Source: Microbacterium sp. APC 3901 (GTDB lineage Bacteria; Actinomycetota; Actinomycetes; Actinomycetales; Microbacteriaceae). Taken from it: a stretch of 64,000 bases of DNA. The notes below the pieces were generated by a model. That model was not told the origin of the DNA. It searched no databases and saw only the letters and a list, made by a program, of their open reading frames with translations. The DNA lies in contig NZ_JASDCU010000002.1 in NCBI RefSeq assembly GCF_030407765.1, positions 62,001-126,000 on the forward strand, written 5' to 3'. Position numbers and translations under genes: made by a program. Shown here one piece after another: positions 15,701-26,841 of this stretch; the stretch's first letter is position 1; every line of letters starts with the position of its first letter.

Positions 15701-17221
15701 ATGTTCGTGACCGATCTGATCTCAGCGCAGGATGCGAAGACCGAGAAGCTGACCGAGGCGACCGCCTCCGGTGATCAGCCGCAGAACGTCGCGCCCGGCG
15801 ACTCCGGCAATGCCCCCACCGACTCCCAGCCGCCGAGCAGCGGTGACCGGGAGCTCGCCTGGGCGCCGAACGAACCGGCACCCAAGAAGAGGCGTCTCGG
15901 CCTGTGGATCGGTCTCGGCGTGGGAGTCCTCGCCCTCGGCGCAGGCGCCGCATCGATGATCCTGATCGCCCCGGGCACCACGGTCGCCGGAATCCCCGTC
16001 GGCTGGCTCACTCCCGGTGCCGCCGCCGAGACCATCGAGGCTCATGTCGCCGAGACCGAGGTCACTCTCACCGGAGCCGGTGACGACATCGTCCTGTCAG
16101 GAGCCGACCTCGGCGTAGCGATCGACGCGAGCGCACTGGCCGACGCGGCCTTCGCGGAGCGTCCGCTCTGGAACGTCACCGCATGGATGGGCGACCCCGT
16201 CGCCGGCGAGATCACTCTCGACCCCGCCCAGGCGGAGTCCGCGCTGCGCGAGGCAGTGCCGACGAGCTTCGAGGACCCGGTCGACGCCGGAGTCGTCTTC
16301 GACGCCGCGGGCGGAGGCTATGCGATCACGCCTTCGGCACCGGGCACGGCCGTGGACGTCGACGGCCTCACCGACGCGATCATCGCGACGATCGCGGATG
16401 GCGGCAAGAGCCTCGAGTTCTCCGGCGCTCCGGCCGAAGCGACCCCCGCCGTCACCGACGACGATGCCTCGGCATTCGCCAACTCGCTGAACACGATGCT
16501 GGGTTCGATCGGCTTCTACATCGGCGAAGAGCGCACGGTTCCCGTCGATCCGGCCACCGCCTCGACCTGGTTCTCGGTCGTCGATGAAGAGGGCGAGCTG
16601 AGCATCGTCCCCGATGAAGCGGCGATCCAAGCGACGGTCGACGCGCTTCCCGCATCCGTCGACCGGGCACCCGTGAACGCGACGAACATCGTCGACTCCG
16701 GGGGCGAGATCCTTCGCACCGTCGCCGAGGGCACCAACGGCCGCGCGATCGGCGACACCTCGAACCTCGCATCCGACGTCGCCTCGAAGCTCGAGGCCGG
16801 CGAGGGCGTCTTCCCCATCGAGGTCACCGAGACCCCGTTCGAATCCGTCAATCTGAAGCGCAACATCGTGGTCGACCTCAGCTCGCAGACCACCACGCTC
16901 TACGAGAACGATGTCGCGGTCAGATCCTGGAAGATCTCGTCAGGAAAGTCGACCACGCCGACAGACACCGGCAACTTCCGGGTCTACGCACACCTCCGTG
17001 AGCAGGACATGAAGAGCCGCGAGCCGGACGGCTCCATCACCGAGACGCCGAACGTCCCCTGGGTCACGTACTTCAACGGTGACGAGGGATTCCACGGCAC
17101 CTACTGGCACAACGACTTCGGCAATCCGCGCAGCCACGGCTGCGTGAACATGCCGATCGACGTCGCGCGCTACGTCTACGAGTGGTCCCCTGTGGGCCTC
17201 GAGGTCACGGTTCAGAACTGA
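15701..17221 (+). CDS. L,D-transpeptidase (YkuD) with membrane anchor and PG-binding domain
   Basis: This enzyme should make 3-3 cross-links in peptidoglycan or attach proteins to it. Residues 1-65 are a charged, Pro-rich cytoplasmic tail. About 68-90 is a membrane helix (LWIGLGVGVLALGAGAASMILI). Next comes a region resembling the PG_binding_4/VanW-type domains, and about 385-507 is the YkuD domain. The last has HGTYWHNDFGNPRSHGCVNM, giving catalytic Cys481 and the upstream His. It is a type II membrane protein with the active domain outside. Start is uncertain among GTG 15698, ATG 15701 and GTG 15707; the G-run at 15693-15698 is best spaced for 15707. A strong hairpin at 17312-17345 follows. 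Confidence 0.92.
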   Translation: MFVTDLISAQDAKTEKLTEATASGDQPQNVAPGDSGNAPTDSQPPSSGDRELAWAPNEPAPKKRRLGLWIGLGVGVLALGAGAASMILIAPGTTVAGIPVGWLTPGAAAETIEAHVAETEVTLTGAGDDIVLSGADLGVAIDASALADAAFAERPLWNVTAWMGDPVAGEITLDPAQAESALREAVPTSFEDPVDAGVVFDAAGGGYAITPSAPGTAVDVDGLTDAIIATIADGGKSLEFSGAPAEATPAVTDDDASAFANSLNTMLGSIGFYIGEERTVPVDPATASTWFSVVDEEGELSIVPDEAAIQATVDALPASVDRAPVNATNIVDSGGEILRTVAEGTNGRAIGDTSNLASDVASKLEAGEGVFPIEVTETPFESVNLKRNIVVDLSSQTTTLYENDVAVRSWKISSGKSTTPTDTGNFRVYAHLREQDMKSREPDGSITETPNVPWVTYFNGDEGFHGTYWHNDFGNPRSHGCVNMPIDVARYVYEWSPVGLEVTVQN

Positions 17222-17311
17222 CCGGATGCGGCACCTTCGCGTGCCGCGCTGCCGCCGCCGTGCGGCCCTGCCACCCTGCCGCAGTCGAACGCGGTCGAGG
17301 CCCGAACCAGA

Positions 17312-17345
17312 AGAGGGGCCGGATGCTCGCGCATCCGGCCCCTCT
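17312..17345. terminator. bidirectional terminator between L,D-transpeptidase and icd
   Basis: AGAGGGGCCGGATGC pairs perfectly with GCATCCGGCCCCTCT over 15 bp around a TCGC loop. It sits between two convergent genes (stops at 17221 and 17360) and would serve both. Confidence 0.8.
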
Positions 17346-17359
17346 GACGGTGATCCGTG

Positions 17360-19606
<2,247 letters not shown>

Positions 19607-19746
19607 ATTTGTCTCGATACCAAGATACCTGAGGCGCTCCCGGCGCACGTTCGCCTCGAGGAGGCGTCGACATCGACTTCCGGCATCCCGCGCACCGGAA
19701 CCCCTGACGAAAGTCGAGGTTTCTGCGCGGGATCGCTGGGAGGGGC

Positions 19747-19752
19747 TAGCCT
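19747..19752 (+). promoter_or_regulatory. leaderless -10 box for the GNAT gene
   Basis: TAGCCT followed by six bases and ATG 19759. The in-frame GTG at 19753 would fall between box and TSS, so ATG 19759 is preferred. Confidence 0.55.
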
Positions 19753-19758
19753 GTGACT

Positions 19759-20217
19759 ATGTCCGAACTGCGCATGGTCGAACTCTCCGCTGCGACGATC
19801 GTCGCGGTGAACAACCTGTCGCTCAAGCCCGGACAGGAGCAGTTCCTCGCTCCGGTGTCCTACGGCATCGCAGCGACGGTCATCAACCCGCAGACCTCCT
19901 GGCAGCGGGTCGTCCTCGAAGACGACCAGGTCGTCGGGTTCGTCAGTGCGAACTTCGACGTCGAAGCTCCGGAAGAGCACTTCCGCTCGGTGCTGTGGCG
20001 CATCAACGTCGACGCGGAGGGCCAGGGCAAGGGGGTCGGCCGCTTCGCGGTCGAGAGCCTGATCGAAGAGGCCCGCGCACGCGGCTTCGATCACGTCAAC
20101 GTCATCTACGAGGCCGGAGAGGACGGCCCAGAGGCGTTCTTCCTGCGAGTCGGGTTCACCCCCGTCGGCGAGACCGAGTACTCAGAGGTCATCGCCCAGA
20201 TCCGCATCGCTTCGTAG
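19759..20217 (+). CDS. GNAT-family N-acetyltransferase
   Basis: The 152-residue protein has the acetyl-CoA pyrophosphate-binding loop in INVDAEGQGKGVGRFAVESL (Gln89 to Gly94). It ends in the aromatic-rich GFTPVGETEYSEV seen in polyamine/diamine N-acetyltransferase relatives. The acceptor substrate is unknown. It is divergent from icd, alone in its unit, and appears leaderless from TAGCCT at 19747-19752. Confidence 0.88.
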   Translation: MSELRMVELSAATIVAVNNLSLKPGQEQFLAPVSYGIAATVINPQTSWQRVVLEDDQVVGFVSANFDVEAPEEHFRSVLWRINVDAEGQGKGVGRFAVESLIEEARARGFDHVNVIYEAGEDGPEAFFLRVGFTPVGETEYSEVIAQIRIAS

Positions 20218-20285
20218 ACCGGCGGCGGGGTCTCGAATCCCTCCCCCATCGAGGCTCCGTCGCCCTCGGTCGTCTATTTCGTACC

Positions 20286-20321
20286 GCGCTGAAACAAAAT
20301 AGCGCAATACGGCGCTAAGCT
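20286..20321 (+). promoter_or_regulatory. promoter/operator region of the xyloglucan-locus ROK regulator
   Basis: TAAGCT (20316-20321) lies exactly six bases before ATG 20328, giving a leaderless start. Just upstream are GCGCT (20286-20290) and AGCGC (20301-20305) flanking GAAACAAAAT, and the box ACAAAATAGCGC (20294-20305). That 12-mer recurs with one change in the ABC/esterase promoter at 24495-24506. I read it as the site of the ROK protein. Confidence 0.5.
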
Positions 20322-20327
20322 CTCATC

Positions 20328-21458
20328 ATGCTTCACACGCCGAGTTGGTCCTGGCCGACCCTGCACGATGCGCAACGCAGCGTACTGCTCGAGGTCCTCA
20401 TGCACGGATCGCGTTCACGCGCGGAGCTGGCGCACCGCACCGGGATGTCCCGCGCATCTCTCTCGCGACTGTCGCGGGATCTCGTCGATCTGGGCTTCGT
20501 CACCGAAGGCGAGGCACAGGCACGCCCCGGGCGCGGACGCCCTTCGGAGACCCTCCGAGTGCGCGCGGACGCCGCCCAGTTCGCGGGCTTCAAGCTCACC
20601 GGCGACGCGCTGTACGCCGCCGTCGTCGACCTTTCTGCGACCGTCATCGACACCGTGGAGCATCCGCTGCCGTCCCGTGAGATCGACGATGTCGTCGATC
20701 TCATCGGCCGCGTACTAGAGGAGATGAAGCCCGCCCACCCCCGCATCTCGGCCGTCGGGGTGTGCCTGGCGGGCGACGTGGTCGGAGCGGAGGGACATCG
20801 ACGAATAGTCGGATCGCACTTCCTGGGCTGGGAGAACGTCCCCCTCGCCGACCTCGTCAGGGCCCGCACGGGACTGGCGACCGAGATCGGCAACGATGTG
20901 CAGTCACTCACCGCCGCCCATCATTGGTTCGGCGCGGGCAAGGGGGCGAGTTCGCTCGCTCTGATCGGTCTGGGAGCAGGCATCGGCGCAGGCCTCGTCG
21001 TGGGCGACGAGCCCATCAGAGGAGCACACGGACATCCGGGCAAAGTCGGACACCTGCGCGTCTCCGACTCGGGGCCGACCTGCGACCGCGGGCACGTGGG
21101 ATGCGTCTCGGCGTTCGTGACGATCCCGGCGGTCGAGCGCGCGCTCGAGGGACTCCCGTTCGAGGAGATACTCCGTCGGGCCTCCGAGGGCGACGAGGAA
21201 TGCTCCGTCGTCGTCGGCGCTGCGCTCAGAGCGCTCGGAGTGGTGATCGCGAACCTCGTCTCGATCGTCGACATCGAGAAGGTGATCATCACCGGCGAGG
21301 GCTTGCCGATCGCGGCCGCCTCTCCCGGGCTTCTCAACGCCGCTGTCGCGGAGGCACTCGACCCGGCGGCTGAAGCCCCGCCGATAGACCTGCACCCTTT
21401 CCAGTTCGCAGACTATGCCTGGGCGGCCGCTGTCAGTGCGGTCCGACTCGTGCTCTGA
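20328..21458 (+). CDS. ROK-family transcriptional regulator of the xyloglucan locus
   Basis: The 376-residue protein has an N-terminal winged helix-turn-helix (about 14-75, SRAELAHRTGMSRASLSRLSRDLVDLGFV) and a ROK domain with GLGAGIGAGLVVG. The zinc motif is degenerate: CDRGHVGCVS lacks the middle Cys and the Glu of CxCGxxGCxE, so sugar kinase activity is unlikely. It heads the locus and sits 15 bp before the GH42 gene. The shared box at 20294 and 24495 suggests it represses itself and the divergent esterase/ABC promoter, probably released by a xyloglucan-derived sugar. Confidence 0.9.
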   Translation: MLHTPSWSWPTLHDAQRSVLLEVLMHGSRSRAELAHRTGMSRASLSRLSRDLVDLGFVTEGEAQARPGRGRPSETLRVRADAAQFAGFKLTGDALYAAVVDLSATVIDTVEHPLPSREIDDVVDLIGRVLEEMKPAHPRISAVGVCLAGDVVGAEGHRRIVGSHFLGWENVPLADLVRARTGLATEIGNDVQSLTAAHHWFGAGKGASSLALIGLGAGIGAGLVVGDEPIRGAHGHPGKVGHLRVSDSGPTCDRGHVGCVSAFVTIPAVERALEGLPFEEILRRASEGDEECSVVVGAALRALGVVIANLVSIVDIEKVIITGEGLPIAAASPGLLNAAVAEALDPAAEAPPIDLHPFQFADYAWAAAVSAVRLVL

Positions 21459-21473
21459 CCCGCCGAGGATCCG

Positions 21474-23498
21474 ATGTCGCATCACTCCCGCTTCTCTCCC
21501 CGATCGCTTCTCTTCGGCGGCGACTACAGCCCCGAGCAGTGGCCCGAGTCGGTCTGGCGCGAAGACGTCGCCCTCATGCGCGAGGCCGGGGTCAACATCG
21601 TCACCCTCGGGGTCTTCTCGTGGGGGCTGCTGGAGGTGGACGACGACCGGTGGGACTGGGACTGGTTCGACCGCATCATCGACCTCCTCTCGAACGAAGG
21701 CATCTCGATCGACCTCGCGACGCCGACCGCCTCCCCACCCATCTGGTTGCACAGGGAGCATCCGGAGATCCTCCCCGTCGACCGACGAGGAATCAGATAC
21801 CACCAGGGCGGACGCCTTCAGTGGTGCCCCAGCCATCCGGTGTGGCAACGATACGCGCGACGAATCGCCGAGCGCCTCGGTGAGCGTTACGGCGCTCACC
21901 CGTCGGTGACGATGTGGCACGTCAGCAACGAGCTGGGGGGCGGGAACCGTCGTTGCTATTGCGCGGCCTCTACGTCGGCATTCCGCGTGTGGCTCGAGAA
22001 CCGATACGAACACATAGACGCCGTGAACTCCGCCTGGGGAACGGCATTCTGGGGGCACCGGTACCGCCGTTTCGACGACGTGACCGCTCCCCTCGACAGT
22101 GAGTCCGCACAGAATCCGTCTCTGCTCCTCGACTTCGACCGGTTCAGCTCGGACGCCCTGCTCGGACAGTTCAGGCTCGAGCGCGATGCGCTGCGCGATG
22201 CAGGAGTCACCACGCCCATCACCACGAATCTCATGGTGTCACCCTCGGGGAGCGTCGCGGACTACGCATCGTGGATCGACGATCTGGACGTGGTCGCGAT
22301 CGACCACTACACGATCGCCGAGGACCCCCGCAGGGAGCGAGAGCTGGCGTTCGTCGCCAGTCGCACGCGCGGCCTCGACCCCTCTCGTCCGTGGCTGGTG
22401 ATGGAGCACTCGACCTCCGCGGTGAACTGGCAACGACGCAACGCGCCCAAGTCGCCGGGCGAGATGATCCGCAACAGTCTCCAGCACATCGCCCACGGCT
22501 CGGACGGAGCGCTGTTCTTCCAATGGCGGGCTTCGGCTTCCGGGGCCGAGCAGTTCCACTCGGCCATGGTGCCGCACGCCGGCAGCGATTCGAGGCAATG
22601 GCGGGAGGTGGTCGAGCTCGGCCGGCGGCTCGCGCAGCTCGACGAGCTGACAGGAAGCCTCGGCGAGAGGTCCGAGGTCGCGATCCTCGTCGACGACGTC
22701 TCGCTCTGGGCCTGGCACGCGGGCCAGAAACCCCTGCACGATCACCCGATCCACGAGGACGCCCGACAGTGGTTCGACGTCCTCTCTGCGCGCGGTTTCG
22801 GTCCGGACGTCGTTCCCCCCACGTCCGACCTCACAGGACGCTCACTCATCGTCGTTCCGTCGCTCTACCTCGTCACCGACGCCACGGTTGCTGCGATCGA
22901 GGCCGTGGTCCGGAGCGGGTCGACAGTGGTCATCGGTCCGCTCTCGGGCATCGTCGACGCCGACAGCCGGATCCGGGTCGGGGGGTACCCCGGGGCGTTC
23001 CGAGACATGCTGGGCGTCGTCGGGGAGGAGCTGGTGCCCCTGCTCGACGGTGAACAGCTGCTCCTGTCGTCGGGTGCGCAGATGGCCGACATCTCCGCAC
23101 GTCTCAGAACGACGGCGGCCGACGTGGTCGAGGTCCACCGCGGCGGTGATCTCGACGGACTCCCGGCGATCACGCGCCGCGCCGTCGGCGCCGGGGCGGC
23201 CTGGCACATCTCAGGCCTCGTCGGCGCGGGGTTCGACGACCTGGTCGACCGCATCACGGGCGACGCCGGGCTCGTGCGTCGCCTCCCCTCCTCCGACGAC
23301 ATCGAGGCGGTCAGACGCGTGTCCGCCGACGGCTCGTGGCTGTTCCTGATCAATCACGGCACCACGGATGCAGTCGTCCCGGCCGATGGTACGGATCTGA
23401 TCTCCGGAGAGAGCGCCGACGGACGGTTCGCCCTGCCTGCGGGCGACGTCGCCGTCATCAGGGAGCGAGTCGAGAAGCGAGCCACTCGGCCTGTCTGA
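21474..23498 (+). CDS. GH42 beta-galactosidase, cytoplasmic
   Basis: The 674-residue GH42 enzyme has the entry GGDYSPEQWPESVWREDVALMREAGVN. The acid/base Glu153 is in HVSNELGG and the nucleophile Glu311 in PWLVMEHSTSAVNW. Residues 161-163 (CYC) fit the zinc-cluster cysteines of the family. The middle trimerisation domain (about 395-600) and a C-terminal beta domain follow. There is no signal peptide. In this locus it most likely removes beta-1,2-galactose from xyloglucan side chains after loss of fucose. Its last 41 bases overlap the convergent esterase gene. Confidence 0.93.
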   Translation: MSHHSRFSPRSLLFGGDYSPEQWPESVWREDVALMREAGVNIVTLGVFSWGLLEVDDDRWDWDWFDRIIDLLSNEGISIDLATPTASPPIWLHREHPEILPVDRRGIRYHQGGRLQWCPSHPVWQRYARRIAERLGERYGAHPSVTMWHVSNELGGGNRRCYCAASTSAFRVWLENRYEHIDAVNSAWGTAFWGHRYRRFDDVTAPLDSESAQNPSLLLDFDRFSSDALLGQFRLERDALRDAGVTTPITTNLMVSPSGSVADYASWIDDLDVVAIDHYTIAEDPRRERELAFVASRTRGLDPSRPWLVMEHSTSAVNWQRRNAPKSPGEMIRNSLQHIAHGSDGALFFQWRASASGAEQFHSAMVPHAGSDSRQWREVVELGRRLAQLDELTGSLGERSEVAILVDDVSLWAWHAGQKPLHDHPIHEDARQWFDVLSARGFGPDVVPPTSDLTGRSLIVVPSLYLVTDATVAAIEAVVRSGSTVVIGPLSGIVDADSRIRVGGYPGAFRDMLGVVGEELVPLLDGEQLLLSSGAQMADISARLRTTAADVVEVHRGGDLDGLPAITRRAVGAGAAWHISGLVGAGFDDLVDRITGDAGLVRRLPSSDDIEAVRRVSADGSWLFLINHGTTDAVVPADGTDLISGESADGRFALPAGDVAVIRERVEKRATRPV

Positions 23499-24429
23499 CC
23501 CACTGATGGGTCTGGCCACCCTCATGTCCGTTGTACTCGTACACGGTGATCTCGCGTTCCTCGGCCGCGAGGTGATTGAAGGCGGCGAAGACGCTGGACG
23601 GCAGGACTATCCCGTCCATCAGCGCGACAGAGAAGAGCGTCGGGGCGGTGATGCGACGCGCGAAATTGACTCCGTCGAAGTACGAGAGGGTGTGGAAGAC
23701 GCGCTCGTCCTGATCTCGATGCACCGCGAGATATCGCGTGATCTCCTGAAACGGCTGATCGGGCGTGAGCTGCACCGATCGACGGAAGTGGCACAGGAAC
23801 GGGACATCAGGCATCACTGCGACGAGATCGGGAACGAGTGCGGCCACTGCCAAGGCGATCCCCCCGCCCTGGCTCGCACCGGAGACGGCGATGCGAGTTG
23901 CGTCGACGAAGGGCATCAGGCGCACCGCATCGACCAGACGCACACCGTCTGTGAACAGTCGACGATAGTAGTAGTCCATCGGATCGCTGATGCCGCGGGT
24001 CATGAACCCGGGCACGGACGCTGCGGAACCGTGCGGGTCGGGCGTGTCTCCGCCGGTGCCCCACCCGCTCCCCTGGCCCCGCGTGTCCATGAAGACGTGG
24101 ACGAATCCGGCTGCGGCCCACTGGAGCTTCTCACCCGCGACGCCGCGCCCGCCGTTGTAGCCGTTGTATTCGATGACGACCGGAAGAGGGCCGGCGACAT
24201 GGGGGCGCGTGACCCAGGCCTTCACCGGCTCTCCACCGAACCCGGGGAACGTCAGATCCTCGACGATGAGTTCTCGGATCGGCGTCCGCGCCGGCACCAG
24301 CGTCGCTTCGCCTCCGGCCGCGCGCGCCTCGTCGACCGTCTGCTGCCAGAAGCTGTCGAAGTCGACGGGTTCGGCCACCTCGGGTCGGTATTCGCGGAGC
24401 TGCTCCAGGGGCAGGTCGGTCAACGGCAT
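23458..24429 (-). CDS. acetyl esterase of the AXE1 / cephalosporin-C deacetylase family
   Basis: The 323-residue alpha/beta hydrolase has the nucleophile Ser186 in SGASQGGG. Its oxyanion region is EYNGYNGGRG, its acidic residue in ALMDGIVLPS, and its histidine in YNGHEGGQTHQW. AXE1 enzymes remove O-acetyl groups from small oligosaccharides. Beside a xyloglucan set it would deacetylate the galactosyl residues of imported oligosaccharides. GAGGAGG lies before the ATG. It is divergent from the ABC operon and shares its control region. Its 3' end is antisense to the last 41 bases of the GH42 gene. Confidence 0.92.
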   Translation of the reverse strand: MPLTDLPLEQLREYRPEVAEPVDFDSFWQQTVDEARAAGGEATLVPARTPIRELIVEDLTFPGFGGEPVKAWVTRPHVAGPLPVVIEYNGYNGGRGVAGEKLQWAAAGFVHVFMDTRGQGSGWGTGGDTPDPHGSAASVPGFMTRGISDPMDYYYRRLFTDGVRLVDAVRLMPFVDATRIAVSGASQGGGIALAVAALVPDLVAVMPDVPFLCHFRRSVQLTPDQPFQEITRYLAVHRDQDERVFHTLSYFDGVNFARRITAPTLFSVALMDGIVLPSSVFAAFNHLAAEEREITVYEYNGHEGGQTHQWVRQAEWLASRLAP

Positions 24430-24471
24430 CGTTCCTCCTCGACATACATCGGATCAATTTCAGATTCTCGC

Positions 24472-24506
24472 TTGACTTTATGTTTCAGCAAAATACAAAA
24501 TAGCAC
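24472..24506 (+). promoter_or_regulatory. ABC-operon promoter with overlapping ROK box
   Basis: TTGACT (24472-24477) is a good -35. TACAAA at 24494-24499 is a fair -10 at 16-bp spacing. GTTTCAGC (24483-24489 region) and ACAAAATAGCAC (24495-24506) lie over the promoter. They match, in reverse complement and directly, the GCTGAAAC and ACAAAATAGCGC found before the ROK gene at 20288-20305. The intergenic space also serves the divergent esterase gene. Confidence 0.5.
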
Positions 24507-24584
24507 CACCACCCTTTGACCCGGCTCCTCCTGGCGATGAAGCCCCCTGGGTCACCGACACCGCCGTCTGAAAGGAACCGTCCC

Positions 24585-25895
24585 ATGACATCGATCCGCC
24601 ACCGCAAGCGGACCGCCGCACGTTGGGCCGCCGCGCTGCTCGCTCCCGCGCTCGCCGTCTCCGCTCTCTCCTCCTGCGCAGGAGGGCCTGCCGATGACGC
24701 CGCGGGCGAACCCGTGACGATCGACTTCTGGGGTTGGGTCCCTGGACTCGAAGACCTCGTCGCCCAGTGGAACGACGAGAACGAGGACATCCAGGTCGAC
24801 TTCCACCGGATGACCGGCGACGACGGGCAGAAGGTCGAGGCCGCGGTCGACGCCGGCCAGGGCCCTGATCTGGTTCAGCTCTCGACCCACACGCTGCCGG
24901 AGTACGTGATCACCGAGCGCGTGGTCGACATCACCGACTACGTCTCCGAATACGCCGACGACTACACCCCGGCCTCCTGGTCGGCCGTCTCGTTCGACGG
25001 TCGCGTCTTCGGCATCCCGCAGGGAATCGGCCCCGCCGGAACCATGTACCGCACCGACATCTTCGCCGAGTACGGACTCGAATTCCCCGAGACGTGGGAC
25101 GAGTACCTCGAGGCCGCTCGCACCCTGAAGACCGCGAACCCCGATCTGCATATCGCGAACCTCTCTCCGGGCGAGATCGGTCAGTGGGCGCAGGAGATCC
25201 AGCAGGCTGAGAGCAGCTGGTACGGGATCGACGGCGATGCCTGGACTGTCGGAGTGAACGACGAAGGCAGCCAGCTCGTCGCAGAACGCTGGCAGACCCT
25301 CCTCGACGAGGACCTCGTCACCACCGAGCTGATGTGGACGCCCGAATACTGGGCTCTCGTCAACAGCGGGAAGATCGCGACGATCACCTACGCTGCATGG
25401 TTCCCGAGCATCCTCGCCGAGAACACCGCAGACCTCACGGAGAAGTGGAGTGTCGCCTCGATGCCGAAGAACGCCGGCTCCGAGAACTCCGGCGACTCGG
25501 GCGGTGCGGCCGTCGTCGTTCTGAAGAACACCGAGAACGCCGAGGCCGCTGCGAAGTTCGCGGCCTGGTTGAACGGTTCGGACGACACGCAGGAAGCACT
25601 GATCACCGTCGGCGGACTCTTCCCCTCCACCACGAACGGACTGGAATCGCCTGCGCTGCGACAGGAATCCGAGTTCTACGGCGGCCAGGTCATCAACGAC
25701 GTCTTCATCGAGTCCGCCAAGCAGACTCCGGACACCTGGGTCGAGGGTCCCAACTACGGCACGATCCAGACCGCGCTCCTCGACGAGTTCGCGAAGGTGG
25801 TCGCGGGCCAGCAGACCTTCCTCGAAGCGCTCGACATCGCACAGGCCGCCGGAGTCGCCGATCTCGAATCGCGCGGCCTCAGCGTCTCGGAGTGA
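24585..25895 (+). CDS. sugar ABC transporter solute-binding lipoprotein
   Basis: The 436-residue protein has an N-terminal signal peptide with lipobox LSSC (Cys31), so it is tethered outside the membrane. Mature sequence has the SBP family 1 features TIDFWGWVPGLEDLVAQWNDENEDIQV and PQGIGPAGTMYRTDIFAEYGLEFPETWDEY. It should capture oligosaccharides for the two permeases that follow. The start at 24585 is set by GAAAGGAA upstream. No ATPase gene is present; such systems usually share a separately encoded MsiK-type ATPase. Confidence 0.95.
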   Translation: MTSIRHRKRTAARWAAALLAPALAVSALSSCAGGPADDAAGEPVTIDFWGWVPGLEDLVAQWNDENEDIQVDFHRMTGDDGQKVEAAVDAGQGPDLVQLSTHTLPEYVITERVVDITDYVSEYADDYTPASWSAVSFDGRVFGIPQGIGPAGTMYRTDIFAEYGLEFPETWDEYLEAARTLKTANPDLHIANLSPGEIGQWAQEIQQAESSWYGIDGDAWTVGVNDEGSQLVAERWQTLLDEDLVTTELMWTPEYWALVNSGKIATITYAAWFPSILAENTADLTEKWSVASMPKNAGSENSGDSGGAAVVVLKNTENAEAAAKFAAWLNGSDDTQEALITVGGLFPSTTNGLESPALRQESEFYGGQVINDVFIESAKQTPDTWVEGPNYGTIQTALLDEFAKVVAGQQTFLEALDIAQAAGVADLESRGLSVSE

Positions 25896-25902
25896 CCTGG
25901 TC

Positions 25903-26841
25903 GTGACCACCACATCCGCCTCGTCCTCCCGGCGCCGGTTCTCCGGCGCCGGGAGGCCATGGATCCCGTACGCGTTCGTCGCCCCCTTCGTGATCCTGTT
26001 CCTCGTCTTCCTCGTCGCACCGATCGTGGTCGGCGTGGTCAACAGCCTCTTCTCCCGACAGTCGAGCGGTCTCGGATTCGGCGGGTCCAGCATCGAGTTC
26101 GCCGGCCTCGACAACTTCTTCCGGGCGTTCGCCGACCGCGACTTCCTGCTCGGATTCCCGAAGGTGCTGCTGTACGGTGCCGTCCAGGTGCCGGTCATGA
26201 TGGTCATCGCCGCCACCCTCGCCCTGCTGTTCGACACGGCACTGGTGAAGGCCAAGCGGTTCTTCCAGTTCGCCCTCTTCCTGCCCTACGCAGTCCCCAG
26301 TGTGATCGCGGCCCTGCTCTGGGGGTTCCTGTACCAGCCCTCGGTCAGCCCGATCCTGCAGTTCCTCTCATCTCTGGGAATCGACGCGAACCTGCTCGGT
26401 CCGGGAACGGTGTGGTGGTCCATCGGGAACATCAACCTGTGGTCGCTGATCGGGATCAACATGATCATCCTGTTCGCGGCGCTGCAATCGGTGCCACGAG
26501 AGATGTACGAGGCGGCGCGCATCGACGGCGCCGGCGAGATCCGCACGGCACTGCAGATCAAGCTGCCGATGATCGCTCCCGCGGTGCTGCTGACCACCCT
26601 GTCGTCCGTCATCGGCACTCTTCAGCTGTTCAACGAACCGCAGGTCCTCCAGTCGATCACCTCGAACATCCCGAGCGACTTCACCCCGAACATGGCGATC
26701 TATGCGGCATCCACTCTCGGCAAGGACCCGAACCTCTCGTCCGCGATGGCTGTGATCCTCGGCCTCGCGACCCTGATCGTGTCCCTCATCCTGCTCGCCG
26801 CGAACAGGCGAACGACGAAGGCGGCCTCCGATGGCATCTGA
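25903..26841 (+). CDS. sugar ABC transporter permease, MalF type
   Basis: The 312-residue protein has six predicted membrane segments starting with WIPYAFVAPFVILFLVFLVAPIVVG. It has the ATPase-coupling EAA loop EAARIDGAGEIRTALQIKLPMI. GTG 25903 is used as start, seven bases after the binding-protein stop. It overlaps the next permease by 11 bases, so the pair is coupled and forms one importer. Confidence 0.95.
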   Translation: MTTTSASSSRRRFSGAGRPWIPYAFVAPFVILFLVFLVAPIVVGVVNSLFSRQSSGLGFGGSSIEFAGLDNFFRAFADRDFLLGFPKVLLYGAVQVPVMMVIAATLALLFDTALVKAKRFFQFALFLPYAVPSVIAALLWGFLYQPSVSPILQFLSSLGIDANLLGPGTVWWSIGNINLWSLIGINMIILFAALQSVPREMYEAARIDGAGEIRTALQIKLPMIAPAVLLTTLSSVIGTLQLFNEPQVLQSITSNIPSDFTPNMAIYAASTLGKDPNLSSAMAVILGLATLIVSLILLAANRRTTKAASDGI

